64,000 nt of DNA from Devosia riboflavina (GTDB lineage: Bacteria; Pseudomonadota; Alphaproteobacteria; Rhizobiales; Devosiaceae): the NCBI RefSeq assembly GCF_000743575.1, contig NZ_JQGC01000002.1, positions 1-64,000 of the forward strand, written 5' to 3'. A model generated the notes under the pieces. The model saw nothing but the letters and a program-made list of their open reading frames with translations, did not search any database and had not been told where the DNA came from. Shown here piece by piece: positions 53,709 through 61,918 of the stretch; the first letter of the stretch is position 1, and every line of letters begins with the position of its first letter. Made by a program: the position numbers and the translations under genes.

Positions 53709-53709
53709 T

Positions 53710-54066
53710 TCATCCCATCATGCGCTGGTCGAGGCTGGCCATGATCCAGAGACTGCCGCCGACCATGATGAGGATCAGCAGGCCGGTAAAGAGGATCAAT
53801 TGCAGGTCCTCCCGCTTCTGGCGCGAGAGGTCGATATGGAGGAAGAAGCGGAACTGCGCTGCAATCTGGGCCAGCGCCAGAACGCCGATAGCAGCAAAAA
53901 GGGCGGGCCCGGAAAATATCTTGAAGACTGCAAGTCCGAATGCGAGTGCCGTCAACAATGCAGCAAGGCCAAGGCCCCAGAGATAGGAGCGCGCTTCCGC
54001 TTTCGCGTCCGAGCTGGGTTGGGTGATCGCATGCCCCTGATGTTCGCCTTCCCAGGGGCCACTCAT
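53710..54066 (-). CDS. cyoD: Cytochrome o ubiquinol oxidase subunit IV
   Basis: A 118-residue subunit with three membrane segments (YLWGLGLAALLTALAFGLAVF, ALFAAIGVLALAQIAAQFRFFLHI, LILFTGLLILIMVGGSLWIMASLD), the CyoD pattern. Needed for assembly of the oxidase. Its ATG overlaps the cyoC stop by 4 bases. Last gene of the operon. Confidence 0.93.
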   Translation of the reverse strand: MSGPWEGEHQGHAITQPSSDAKAEARSYLWGLGLAALLTALAFGLAVFKIFSGPALFAAIGVLALAQIAAQFRFFLHIDLSRQKREDLQLILFTGLLILIMVGGSLWIMASLDQRMMG

Positions 54067-54686
54067 GATGCCACCGCCGGCAGATAGACAGTTGTAAAGA
54101 TCACGATCCACACCAGATCCAGGAAATGCCAGAAAAGGCCAAGCCGAAGAATACGCGAGCGCACCTGACGGCTAAGGCCGAAAGTCGAGACCTGCGCCAG
54201 CATCACCACGATCCAGATGCAGCCGACCAGCACATGCAGTCCATGGATTGAAAGCAGGACATAAAAGCTCGAGAGGAAGCCGCTTGTCTGGGCGGTTGCG
54301 CCCTGCCCGATCAACCCGGCGAACTCGCGCAGCTCAAGGCCGATAAAGCCGAGCCCCAGAACCAGCGTCACGCCCAGCCAAAGCTTAAGAGGATGCTCGC
54401 GTCCCTCCTTGAGCGCCACCGCGCCCATGCCGAAGCTGAAACTGCTTAACAGCAGAACCAGCGTCTCGACAAAGGCATTGCCGATATCGAAAAGCTCTGC
54501 GCCTGTGGGACCGCCTGCAGTCCGGTTCACCATGGTGGCATAGGTTGCAAAGAGCAGCGCGAAAAGGATCGCGTCGTTCATCAGGAACGTCCAGAAGCCG
54601 AAGACAGTGACTTCGGCGTGGCGCTCATCCTCCGGCCGGGAATGGGAGAGGTTGATGCCGGGATGGTGTCTCATCTCCGTGGTCAC
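54063..54686 (-). CDS. cyoC: Cytochrome o ubiquinol oxidase subunit III
   Basis: A 207-residue subunit with five membrane segments: VFGFWTFLMNDAILFALLFATYATM, SFSFGMGAVALKEG, and SIHGLHVLVGCIWI, the typical haem-copper oxidase subunit III fold. The start is GTG overlapping the cyoB stop as GTGA; ATG 54674 is an alternative. Confidence 0.94.
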   Translation of the reverse strand: MTTEMRHHPGINLSHSRPEDERHAEVTVFGFWTFLMNDAILFALLFATYATMVNRTAGGPTGAELFDIGNAFVETLVLLLSSFSFGMGAVALKEGREHPLKLWLGVTLVLGLGFIGLELREFAGLIGQGATAQTSGFLSSFYVLLSIHGLHVLVGCIWIVVMLAQVSTFGLSRQVRSRILRLGLFWHFLDLVWIVIFTTVYLPAVAS

Positions 54687-56683
54687 GAGTTCGCCTCCTG
54701 TTTGGCTCTGACATCGGCGTGCCAGCGCAGCTCAGTGGCCATGATCTCTTCCGAGCTGATGATGCGCGTCGTTTCTGCTGCAAAGCTGCGGGCAATGATG
54801 GTTGCGATCACGCCGGCAATACCAAAAGCTGCGAGCCACCAGATGTGCCAGACGACGGCAAATCCGAGCACGAAGGCAAGGCCGCCGAAGATGGGGCCAA
54901 GCGCGGTATTGCGCGGCACCTCGATGGGCTCGTAATGCGTCGGCCAGACATAGGGCCGCCCTGCCTCCTTGGCGACCTGGAAGGCGTCGAGTTCCGAGAC
55001 CTGCGGCAATACGGCAAAGTTGTATTCGGGCGGCGGCGAAGAGGTCGACCATTCAAGGGTCTGTCCACCCCACGGATCGCCGGCAAGGTCCATGGTCCCT
55101 TTGCGATTGCGGATGCTGACAACGAGCTGGATCACCTGGCAACCGATGCCGAGGAGCACCGAGAACGCACCGACGGCGGCGACCACGAAATAGATCTGCC
55201 ATTCCGGCTGGTCGTAATAGGCCATGCGTCGGGCAGCGCCCATGAAGCCGAGCACATAGAGCGGCATGAAGGCGAGATAGAAGCCCACGACCCAGAAAAC
55301 GAAGGCCCGCCGCCCCCAGCGCTCATCGAGCCGAAAGCCAGTCGCCTTGGGAAACCAATAGGCATAGCCGGCGAACAGGCCGAACAGCATGCCCGGGACC
55401 AGCATGTTGTGAAAATGCGCGATCAGGAAGAGTGTGTTGTGGAACACATAGTCGAGCGGGGGGATCGACAGGATCACCCCTGTCATGCCGCCGATAACGA
55501 AGGTGACGATGAAGGCGATCGACCACAGCATGGGCGTATCGAACCGCAGCCGGCCGCGGTACATGGTGAGGATCCAGTCATAGACCTTCACCCCCGTCGG
55601 CACGGCGATCACCATGGTCATGATGCCGAAGAAGGCATTCACATTGGCATCGGCGCCCATGGTGAAGAAGTGGTGCAGCCAGACGGTGAAGGACAGGACG
55701 GCGATGCACATGGTTGCGTAGACCAGCACATTGTAACCGAAGAGCTTTTTCTGGCTGAAGGTCGGGATGACGGTCGAGAAGATGCCAAAGGCGGGCAGGA
55801 TCAGGATGTAGACTTCCGGATGCCCGAATATCCAGAAGATATTTGCATAGTTCATGACGTTGCCGCCGCCGTCATTGGTGAAGAAGTGCATGCCGAGGTA
55901 ACGGTCGAGCGCCAGTAGGCCACCAGCGACGGTCAGGCCCGGAATGGCAAAAATGACCAACAGGCTGGAGCACAGTGCCGTCCAGCAAAAGAGCGGCATC
56001 TGCATCAGCTTCATGCCCGGCGCGCGCATCTTGTAGATGGTGACGATGAAGTTGATGGCGCTCAGCGTCGTACCGATACCGCTGACAAGCAGCGCCATGA
56101 TCCAGTAGTCGACGCCCACGGTCGGGCTGTAGCTCAGCTCGGTATAGGGCGGATAGCCGGTCCAGCCGCCGGTCGAAAAGACGCCGATGACGAGCGAGGC
56201 CATGACCAAGGCCGCACCGGCCGCAGTCAGCCAGAGGCCGATGGCATTGAGGAGGGGGAACGCGACATCGCGGGCGCCCAATTGCAGGGGCACGATATAG
56301 TTCATGATGCCGAAGAGAAACGGCATGCCCATGAAGAAGATCATGATCGTACCGTGTGAGGAGAACACCTGCTGGAAGTGATCCGGCGTCAGGTAACCCT
56401 CGGCATTCATGGCGATGGCTTGCTGCGCCCGCATCATCAGCGCGTCAACGAAACCGCGCAGCAGCATAACCAGGGCCAGGATCACATACATCATGCCAAT
56501 CTTCTTGTGATCGGTCGTGGTGAACCACTCGCGCCAAAGATAAGGCCAGGCCCTGAGCCAGGTGATGAGGCCCACGACCCCGGCACCGCCCAGCACAATG
56601 ACCGCTGCGCCTCCGGCGGCGATGGGGCTGTAAAAGGGCAGCGCGTCGAAAGTGAGCTTGCCGAAAAGCATGCTGGAATTCAT
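54683..56683 (-). CDS. cyoB: Cytochrome o ubiquinol oxidase subunit I
   Basis: A 666-residue catalytic subunit holding haem b, haem o3 and Cu-B. Ligands and channels: HGTIMIF (haem His), FGHPEVYILILP (Cu-B His and the cross-linked Tyr), VWLHHFF (two Cu-B His), and FLIAHFHNMLV (haem His pair). It oxidises ubiquinol and pumps protons while reducing oxygen. The C-terminus has the two extra segments of the CyoB type. Confidence 0.97.
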   Translation of the reverse strand: MNSSMLFGKLTFDALPFYSPIAAGGAAVIVLGGAGVVGLITWLRAWPYLWREWFTTTDHKKIGMMYVILALVMLLRGFVDALMMRAQQAIAMNAEGYLTPDHFQQVFSSHGTIMIFFMGMPFLFGIMNYIVPLQLGARDVAFPLLNAIGLWLTAAGAALVMASLVIGVFSTGGWTGYPPYTELSYSPTVGVDYWIMALLVSGIGTTLSAINFIVTIYKMRAPGMKLMQMPLFCWTALCSSLLVIFAIPGLTVAGGLLALDRYLGMHFFTNDGGGNVMNYANIFWIFGHPEVYILILPAFGIFSTVIPTFSQKKLFGYNVLVYATMCIAVLSFTVWLHHFFTMGADANVNAFFGIMTMVIAVPTGVKVYDWILTMYRGRLRFDTPMLWSIAFIVTFVIGGMTGVILSIPPLDYVFHNTLFLIAHFHNMLVPGMLFGLFAGYAYWFPKATGFRLDERWGRRAFVFWVVGFYLAFMPLYVLGFMGAARRMAYYDQPEWQIYFVVAAVGAFSVLLGIGCQVIQLVVSIRNRKGTMDLAGDPWGGQTLEWSTSSPPPEYNFAVLPQVSELDAFQVAKEAGRPYVWPTHYEPIEVPRNTALGPIFGGLAFVLGFAVVWHIWWLAAFGIAGVIATIIARSFAAETTRIISSEEIMATELRWHADVRAKQEANS

Positions 56684-57510
56684 GGATTGTGCTCCGCATG
56701 CATTGTGCTTGAAGCGTCGGCGGCCACGTGCGGCATGGAGCCATGCGAGGCCATGATGGTGTGGAAGAGGTTGTTTTCGACGCTGGAATAGAGTCGAACG
56801 GGGCCAGCTATCGTCGGCGTCGCCAAGGTCTCGAAACTCGCACTATCGAGCGCCTCGCCGGCGTTGCGCGCCTCTGCCACGAATGACTGAAACGCGGCAA
56901 CATCGACCGCTTCGGCGGTGAAGACCTGTGCCGAAAAGCCATCGCCGTTGAACATGGTGTTACGCCCGTCATAGACTCCGATGCGGTCCGCCATCAGGTT
57001 CAGCTCGGTCTGCATGCCTGCCATGGCATAGATCTGCCCGCCCAGAGCGGGAATCATCAGCGAGTTCATCACGCTGTCGGATGTCAGTTCGATCGTCACC
57101 GGCCTGCCGACCGGAAAGACAAGACGATTGACCGAGGCAATGTTCTCGTCCGGGTAGATGAATAGCCACTGCCAATCGAGGGCGACGGCCTGAACGACGA
57201 GCGGCGGCTGGCCGGACGCAAGGGGTTTGTAAGGATCGAGAGCGTGCGTGCGATTCCAGACGACGAACCAGAGCATGACGACGATCAGCACCGGCATGAA
57301 CCAGAGACCGAGTTCGACGATCCGTGAGCCGCCCCAATGCGGCGTATATCTCGCAGCGACATTACCCGCCCGATAGCGCCAGACCACCAGCGCGGTGAGA
57401 ACGATGACCGGCATGACGACGATCAGCATTAGGCCGACGGAATCGAAGAACAGGTCCCGCGTTGCCGCCGAGACCGGCCCTGCTGGATCGAGCATGGTAT
57501 CCTTGAACAT
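56680..57510 (-). CDS. cyoA: Cytochrome o ubiquinol oxidase subunit II
   Basis: A 276-residue subunit with two membrane segments (VGLMLIVVMPVIVLTALVVW and ELGLWFMPVLIVVMLWFVVW) and a periplasmic cupredoxin-like domain (ALDWQWLFIYPDENIASVN). The Cu-A ligands of cytochrome c oxidases are missing (GDGFSAQVFTAEAVD in place of the CxxxC loop), so this is a quinol oxidase. E. coli CyoA is a lipoprotein; no lipobox is seen here. ATG 57510 has GGAG 5 bases upstream. First gene of cyoABCD; no cyoE (haem o synthase) in the window. Confidence 0.95.
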   Translation of the reverse strand: MFKDTMLDPAGPVSAATRDLFFDSVGLMLIVVMPVIVLTALVVWRYRAGNVAARYTPHWGGSRIVELGLWFMPVLIVVMLWFVVWNRTHALDPYKPLASGQPPLVVQAVALDWQWLFIYPDENIASVNRLVFPVGRPVTIELTSDSVMNSLMIPALGGQIYAMAGMQTELNLMADRIGVYDGRNTMFNGDGFSAQVFTAEAVDVAAFQSFVAEARNAGEALDSASFETLATPTIAGPVRLYSSVENNLFHTIMASHGSMPHVAADASSTMHAEHNP

Positions 57511-57589
57511 GGCATCTCCGGCGCGCCGAACAGAGTTTGCCGGCAACGTTCATGGCCACCAATGAACTGTAGTCCTGGTCCGACTGCAT

Positions 57590-57630
57590 CCCCACTTCTG
57601 GTGATGATGCTGACTGGCATCGCGGCTATT
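57590..57630 (+). promoter_or_regulatory. Weaker shared 17-bp element, copy F
   Basis: CCCCACTTCTGGTGATG at 57590-57606 matches 13 of 17 bases of the consensus. GGCTATT with TA at 57627-57628 lies 21-22 bases on, the same spacing as in the five better copies. The first possible gene behind it starts at 57685, 79 bases after the element. Confidence 0.4.
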
Positions 57631-57684
57631 GGCTGGCACAGAACCTGTGGGGTCACTGCCGTGCCGAAAACCGTAATCGAACAT

Positions 57685-57822
57685 ATGCCGACCCGCCTCA
57701 AAGCTATCGGCATCAACGACTCGACTGGTGTCTCTATCGAGGTCGACACCGGTCGCTATGTTTCCTCGGACCTGGCACTCAAAATGCAAACAGCAATGCA
57801 AGCAATCTACGAGGCGTCGTGA
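57685..57822 (+). CDS. Small protein coupled to the ChaA-type antiporter gene
   Basis: A 45-codon frame (MPTRLKAIGINDSTGVSIEV, later SSDLALKMQTAMQAIYEAS). Its TGA stop overlaps the ATG of the antiporter gene as TGATG, the usual sign of coupled translation, and it begins at the right distance behind a 17-bp element. Not recognised. The frame is open further upstream to 57562, but ATG 57685 fits the promoter position better. Confidence 0.45.
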   Translation: MPTRLKAIGINDSTGVSIEVDTGRYVSSDLALKMQTAMQAIYEAS

Positions 57823-58946
57823 TGACCGCACGTGCTCCTGCCAGACCAGCCATGCCCCTCTTCACGCCGGAGGTGCTCCTGCCGGTTACCGCACTCCTGC
57901 TCGGCATAGTGCTGCATCTTGCACATGCGCAAATCGCCAATCTGCCGACATTTGCGGAGGTGGCGATATCGCTAGGCATTCTTGGCCTGGTGTTCTGGAC
58001 CGTCTTCGTCGCGCTGCACCATGCCGAGGCAATCGCGCACAAGGTTGGCGAGCCCTTTGGCACACTGGTCCTGACTACGGCGGTCACCGCGATCGAGGTT
58101 TCGGTGATCGTGTCTGTCATGCTGCATGGCACGCCCAACCCCGCCATTGCACGGGAGTCGGTGTTCTCCACCGTCATGATCGTCTGCGCGGGTGTCGTCG
58201 GCCTGGCACTGCTGTTGGGCGGCCTGCGGCATCACCATCAGGAACACAAGCGGGAGGGCACCAACGCCCTGCTCGCAGTCATCATCGCCCTTTCGATCCT
58301 GGTGCTCGTCTTGCCCAATTTTACGCTGACTACGGCGCCGGGAGCGTTCTCCCCGCCCCAACTGCTTTTTGTCAGTGGTCTCTGCCTGCTGCTATATGTC
58401 GGCTTCGTCTTCGCCCAGACCTCTCGCCACCGCGAGGACTTTGTGGACGATCTTGTTGCCATCGAGACGGAGGGCCACCCCAAACCCGCTGGGCTTGTCC
58501 GCAGCTTCGTTCTTCTGGGCATTGGCCTTATCGGCATTGTCGTCCTTGCCGAGCACGTCGCCGCCGTTCTCGAAACCGGCCTGGAGGCGATCCATTCGCA
58601 ACAGACCGATGCGATCGTCGGCGCCTTCATCGCAACCCTCGTTCTCCTGCCCGAGACGATGGCCGCCATTCGCGCGGCCATGCGCAACGAACTCCAGCGC
58701 AGTCTGAATATTGCCTTGGGTTCGGCTTGCGCGACCATCGGCCTAACGGTTCCCGTGGTTGCTGCGGCCAGCGTGATTACTGGGCATCCTCTGGTGCTGG
58801 GCCTCGGGCCTGGCGATAGCGTTCTGTTGCTGCTCGCGCTGGCGGTCAGCATGGTAAGCTTCGGAAGCGGGCGAACCACGGCGCTGACAGGTTTCGTCCA
58901 TCTGACGGTATTCCTAGCCTACATATTGCTGATTGCTCTCCCGTAA
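57822..58946 (+). CDS. Cation/proton antiporter, ChaA type
   Basis: A 374-residue protein of about 11 membrane segments with two exchanger repeats: GEPFGTLVLTTAVTAIEVSVIVSVML and FIATLVLLPETMAAIRAAMRNELQRSLNIALGSACATIGLTVPVV. The acidic residues in these repeats bind the cation. ChaA exchanges Na+/K+/Ca2+ for protons and helps in alkaline or salt stress. Start could also be GTG 57819. Confidence 0.9.
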   Translation: MTARAPARPAMPLFTPEVLLPVTALLLGIVLHLAHAQIANLPTFAEVAISLGILGLVFWTVFVALHHAEAIAHKVGEPFGTLVLTTAVTAIEVSVIVSVMLHGTPNPAIARESVFSTVMIVCAGVVGLALLLGGLRHHHQEHKREGTNALLAVIIALSILVLVLPNFTLTTAPGAFSPPQLLFVSGLCLLLYVGFVFAQTSRHREDFVDDLVAIETEGHPKPAGLVRSFVLLGIGLIGIVVLAEHVAAVLETGLEAIHSQQTDAIVGAFIATLVLLPETMAAIRAAMRNELQRSLNIALGSACATIGLTVPVVAAASVITGHPLVLGLGPGDSVLLLLALAVSMVSFGSGRTTALTGFVHLTVFLAYILLIALP

Positions 58947-59292
58947 AAGCAGACGAGCATCGCGCCATCTCGGGCAATGACGAGCCGTCGGTTGGGAGCA
59001 GCAGGCAAGACGCATGATCTGATCTGCTCAAACAAGCCCGGGAATGGGGCTAGGTCCCTGCTCAGCCCTTATGGGGCTATCCGCTTGACTGGTTAGCTGC
59101 GTATTCTATGCTATTGATACTAAAGCACGTTTTTTCACGTTGACGCAATTTGACGTTGGCTAGGGCCGAAAATGGTGACAATCAATCTGAAACGGCGATG
59201 ACTTGTGCCGTGGATACTGCAGGACTTCCGGGGCTCTGCAGCGCTCCAGATCGCACCAATAGCCGCTAAAAATCACCATCTGGACATTGCCC
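58947..59292. other. Intergenic interval of 346 bp
   Basis: No gene or RNA recognised. TTGACG at 59140-59145 followed 12 bases later by GGCTAG may be a promoter for mazG; the sequence around 59100-59130 is AT-rich. No terminator hairpin stands out after the antiporter. Confidence 0.4.
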
Positions 59293-60105
59293 ATGCAGCC
59301 CTCTCGCGATATTTCCCGCCTTATCGAAATCATGGCCGCCCTGCGCGATCCCAATGGTGGTTGCCCTTGGGATCTCGAACAGGACTTTTCGACGATCCGC
59401 CACTACACGATCGAGGAAGCCTATGAGGTGGCCGACGCCATCGAGCGGCAGGATTTTCATGATCTCAAGGAAGAGCTCGGCGATCTGCTGTTGCAGCCGG
59501 TCTTTCACGCGCAGATGGCCAAGGAAGCCGGCCATTTCGATATCGGCGACGTCGTCTATGCCATCACCGAGAAACTGATCCGCCGCCATCCGCATGTCTT
59601 CGGCGATATCTCGGCCGACAGCGCCGCCGGCGCACAGGTCAATTGGGAAGCGATCAAGACGCAGGAACGCGCGGCCAAGGCCGCACGGCGCGGCGATGCG
59701 GTCACGTCCGTACTCGACGATGTGCCTCAGGTGCTCCCTGCCCTGGCGCGCGCCGAAAAGCTGACCAAGAAGGCCGCCAAGGTCGGTTTCGACTGGCCCG
59801 ATTTTGCGTCGGTGATGGCCAAGGTGCAAGAGGAAGTTGCCGAGGTCGCCGAAGCGCAGGCGGCTGGTGACAACCAGGCCACTCACGAGGAGATCGGCGA
59901 TCTGCTCTTTGCCGTCGCCAATCTGGCGCGCCATGCCGGGGTCGATGCCGAGGCCGCGCTGCGCGATGCCAATGCCAAGTTCACGCGCCGCTTCCACTAT
60001 GTCGAGGCCCGCAGCCGCGAAGACGGTATCGAGCCCAAAGATGCCGGGCTCGATCGTCTCGATGGCTACTGGAACGAAATCCGCGCTGCCGACAAAGCCA
60101 AATAG
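59293..60105 (+). CDS. mazG: Nucleoside triphosphate pyrophosphohydrolase MazG
   Basis: A 270-residue house-cleaning enzyme that hydrolyses non-canonical NTPs to NMP and pyrophosphate. Two MazG repeats: LRDPNGGCPWDLEQDFSTIRHYTIEEAYEVADAIE with EELGDLLLQPVFHAQMA, and KVQEEVAEVAEAQ with EEIGDLLFAVANLARH. The acidic clusters hold Mg2+. ATG 59293 is preferred to TTG 59287. Confidence 0.95.
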   Translation: MQPSRDISRLIEIMAALRDPNGGCPWDLEQDFSTIRHYTIEEAYEVADAIERQDFHDLKEELGDLLLQPVFHAQMAKEAGHFDIGDVVYAITEKLIRRHPHVFGDISADSAAGAQVNWEAIKTQERAAKAARRGDAVTSVLDDVPQVLPALARAEKLTKKAAKVGFDWPDFASVMAKVQEEVAEVAEAQAAGDNQATHEEIGDLLFAVANLARHAGVDAEAALRDANAKFTRRFHYVEARSREDGIEPKDAGLDRLDGYWNEIRAADKAK

Positions 60106-60108
60106 GCT

Positions 60109-61476
60109 TCAGAGGTCTGACAGCGCGATCCGGCCGTTGAATCTCTCGAGAAATGCCGTCTTGTGGCGCGGCTCGACGCGAACGACATAGTCCTGACCCC
60201 TCTCGGTCGGCTCGTCGCGCGAAATAACCTCGGCATTGGTGTGCAACCAGCCGATATCGGCACCAGCGCTATGTGGCACATGCACGTGATAGGTCCGGCT
60301 CTGCTCGCCGAGCGAACGCTCGATGAGGTTGAGCAGATCCTCGATGCCCTGTCCCGTATGGGCGGAGACCGGCATGCTCGCCAGCACCTTGCCGGCCGGC
60401 GCCGCCCCACCCAGGGTCACGCCGGGCTCTACCAGCAGGTCGATCTTGTTCCAGACTTCGATGATCGGCGTTGTTTCCGAGGAAACACCCAACTCGTCGA
60501 GAACGGTCAGAACGTCTTGGGCCTGGGCCGAGTGGTCGGGATTGGCGACGTCGCGGACATGCAGGATAATGTCGGCATCGACGACTTCTTCGAGCGTTGC
60601 GCGGAATGCCGCGACGAGGTCGTGCGGCAGATCAGCGACGAAACCCACGGTGTCGCTCAGCATGACCTCACGGCCGTGCGGCAGTTCGATCTTCCGCACA
60701 GTGGTATCGAGCGTGGCAAAGAGCAGGTCTTCGGCAAAGACCCCTGCCCCGGTCAGCCGGTTGAACAGCGTCGACTTGCCAGCATTGGTATAGCCGACCA
60801 GAGCCACGACGGGGATGGCCGCACGGATGCGTTGCTGGCGCTGCTGGGCGCGCGTCCGCTTCACCTTGTCGAGGCGATCTTCGAGAAGAACGATACGGTC
60901 GGTGATCTGCCGGCGATCGCTTTCAATCTGGGTTTCACCCGGACCACCCATAAAGCCGGTGCCGCCACTGCCGCGCTGGCGCTCAAGGTGGGTCCATGAC
61001 CGCACGAGGCGGCCCTTCTGGTAATTGAGATGAGCGAGCTCGACCTGCAACACGCCTTCGCGGGTTGCGGCGCGTTCGCCGAAAATTTCGAGAATCAGCG
61101 CGGTGCGGTCGAGCACCTTGGTATGGGTCTCGCGCTCGAGATTTCGCTGCTGGATCGGCGACAAGGACGCATCGACCAGCAAAAGTTCGATATTCTCGGC
61201 CTTCACCTTGGCGGCAAGGGCCTCCACGTGACCGGCGCCCAGATAGGTCGCCGGCCGAATTTCGCGGACTTTTACGACGTCGGAAAAGATGACGTCGAGC
61301 CGAATGGCCTCGGCAAGGCCCTCAAACTCGGCCTGACGTGCTTCTAGGCTGTGATAGGACGATTTTCCACGCACATCGGGACAGACGAGCCCCACTCGTG
61401 TCGGCTGTTCCTGCCGGTCGATATAGGGCTTGGGGCCGCCCGGGAGGCGGCCATCCTCGTCGTCAAAATCGTCCAT
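60109..61476 (-). CDS. hflX: GTPase HflX
   Basis: A 455-residue ribosome-splitting GTPase. The N-terminal HflX domain (SLEARQAEFEGLAEAIRLDV, PATYLGAGHVEALA, LLLVDASLSPIQQRNLE) precedes the Gly-rich GSGGTGFMGGPGETQIE and the G domain with GYTNAGKSTLFN, DTVGFVADLPHDLV and NKIDLL. It rescues stalled ribosomes under heat or other stress. It lies 8 bases after hfq on the same strand. Confidence 0.96.
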   Translation of the reverse strand: MDDFDDEDGRLPGGPKPYIDRQEQPTRVGLVCPDVRGKSSYHSLEARQAEFEGLAEAIRLDVIFSDVVKVREIRPATYLGAGHVEALAAKVKAENIELLLVDASLSPIQQRNLERETHTKVLDRTALILEIFGERAATREGVLQVELAHLNYQKGRLVRSWTHLERQRGSGGTGFMGGPGETQIESDRRQITDRIVLLEDRLDKVKRTRAQQRQQRIRAAIPVVALVGYTNAGKSTLFNRLTGAGVFAEDLLFATLDTTVRKIELPHGREVMLSDTVGFVADLPHDLVAAFRATLEEVVDADIILHVRDVANPDHSAQAQDVLTVLDELGVSSETTPIIEVWNKIDLLVEPGVTLGGAAPAGKVLASMPVSAHTGQGIEDLLNLIERSLGEQSRTYHVHVPHSAGADIGWLHTNAEVISRDEPTERGQDYVVRVEPRHKTAFLERFNGRIALSDL

Positions 61477-61484
61477 ATGGTCCG

Positions 61485-61736
61485 TCAGTCGTGGTCGTTG
61501 TTCTGCTCGGGATCGAACAGTTGGATCGGCGCGCCCGGCATAATCGTCGAGATGGCGTGCTTATAGACCAGTTGCGACTGCGCGTCACGGCGCAGCAGCA
61601 GGCAGAAATTGTCGAACCAGGTGATCACGCCCTGCAGCTTGACGCCATTCACGAGGAAAATCGTGACCGGCACCTTCTGCTTGCGAACATGATTGAGGAA
61701 GGAGTCTTGCAGATTTTGCTGCTTCTCACTGGGCAT
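61485..61736 (-). CDS. hfq: RNA chaperone Hfq
   Basis: An 83-residue Sm-like protein: [42 protein letters not shown], with the Sm2 motif [10 protein letters not shown]. Forms hexamers that pair small RNAs with mRNAs. The order ntrX-hfq-hflX is the conserved alphaproteobacterial order. Confidence 0.98.
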   Translation of the reverse strand: MPSEKQQNLQDSFLNHVRKQKVPVTIFLVNGVKLQGVITWFDNFCLLLRRDAQSQLVYKHAISTIMPGAPIQLFDPEQNNDHD

Positions 61737-61918
61737 TCAGGCCTCTTGCCGCGGCATTTATTGTCGCTGTTTTGTCGCAATCGCTTGCGTCCGGATTTTT
61801 GGAGACTGCCGCCCAGTCCCCTTCCCCGGAATTATCATACATTATCAACTATGCCACAAATCGGCTGCGCTGCCTACCCGCGGCAAATGCATGGCACACT
61901 GCCATTTTCATGGCTGTA

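Noticed and set aside
54719..55918. 399-codon frame antisense to cyoB
   Set aside because: Its translation is His/Glu/Gly-rich, the typical mirror of a hydrophobic membrane protein.
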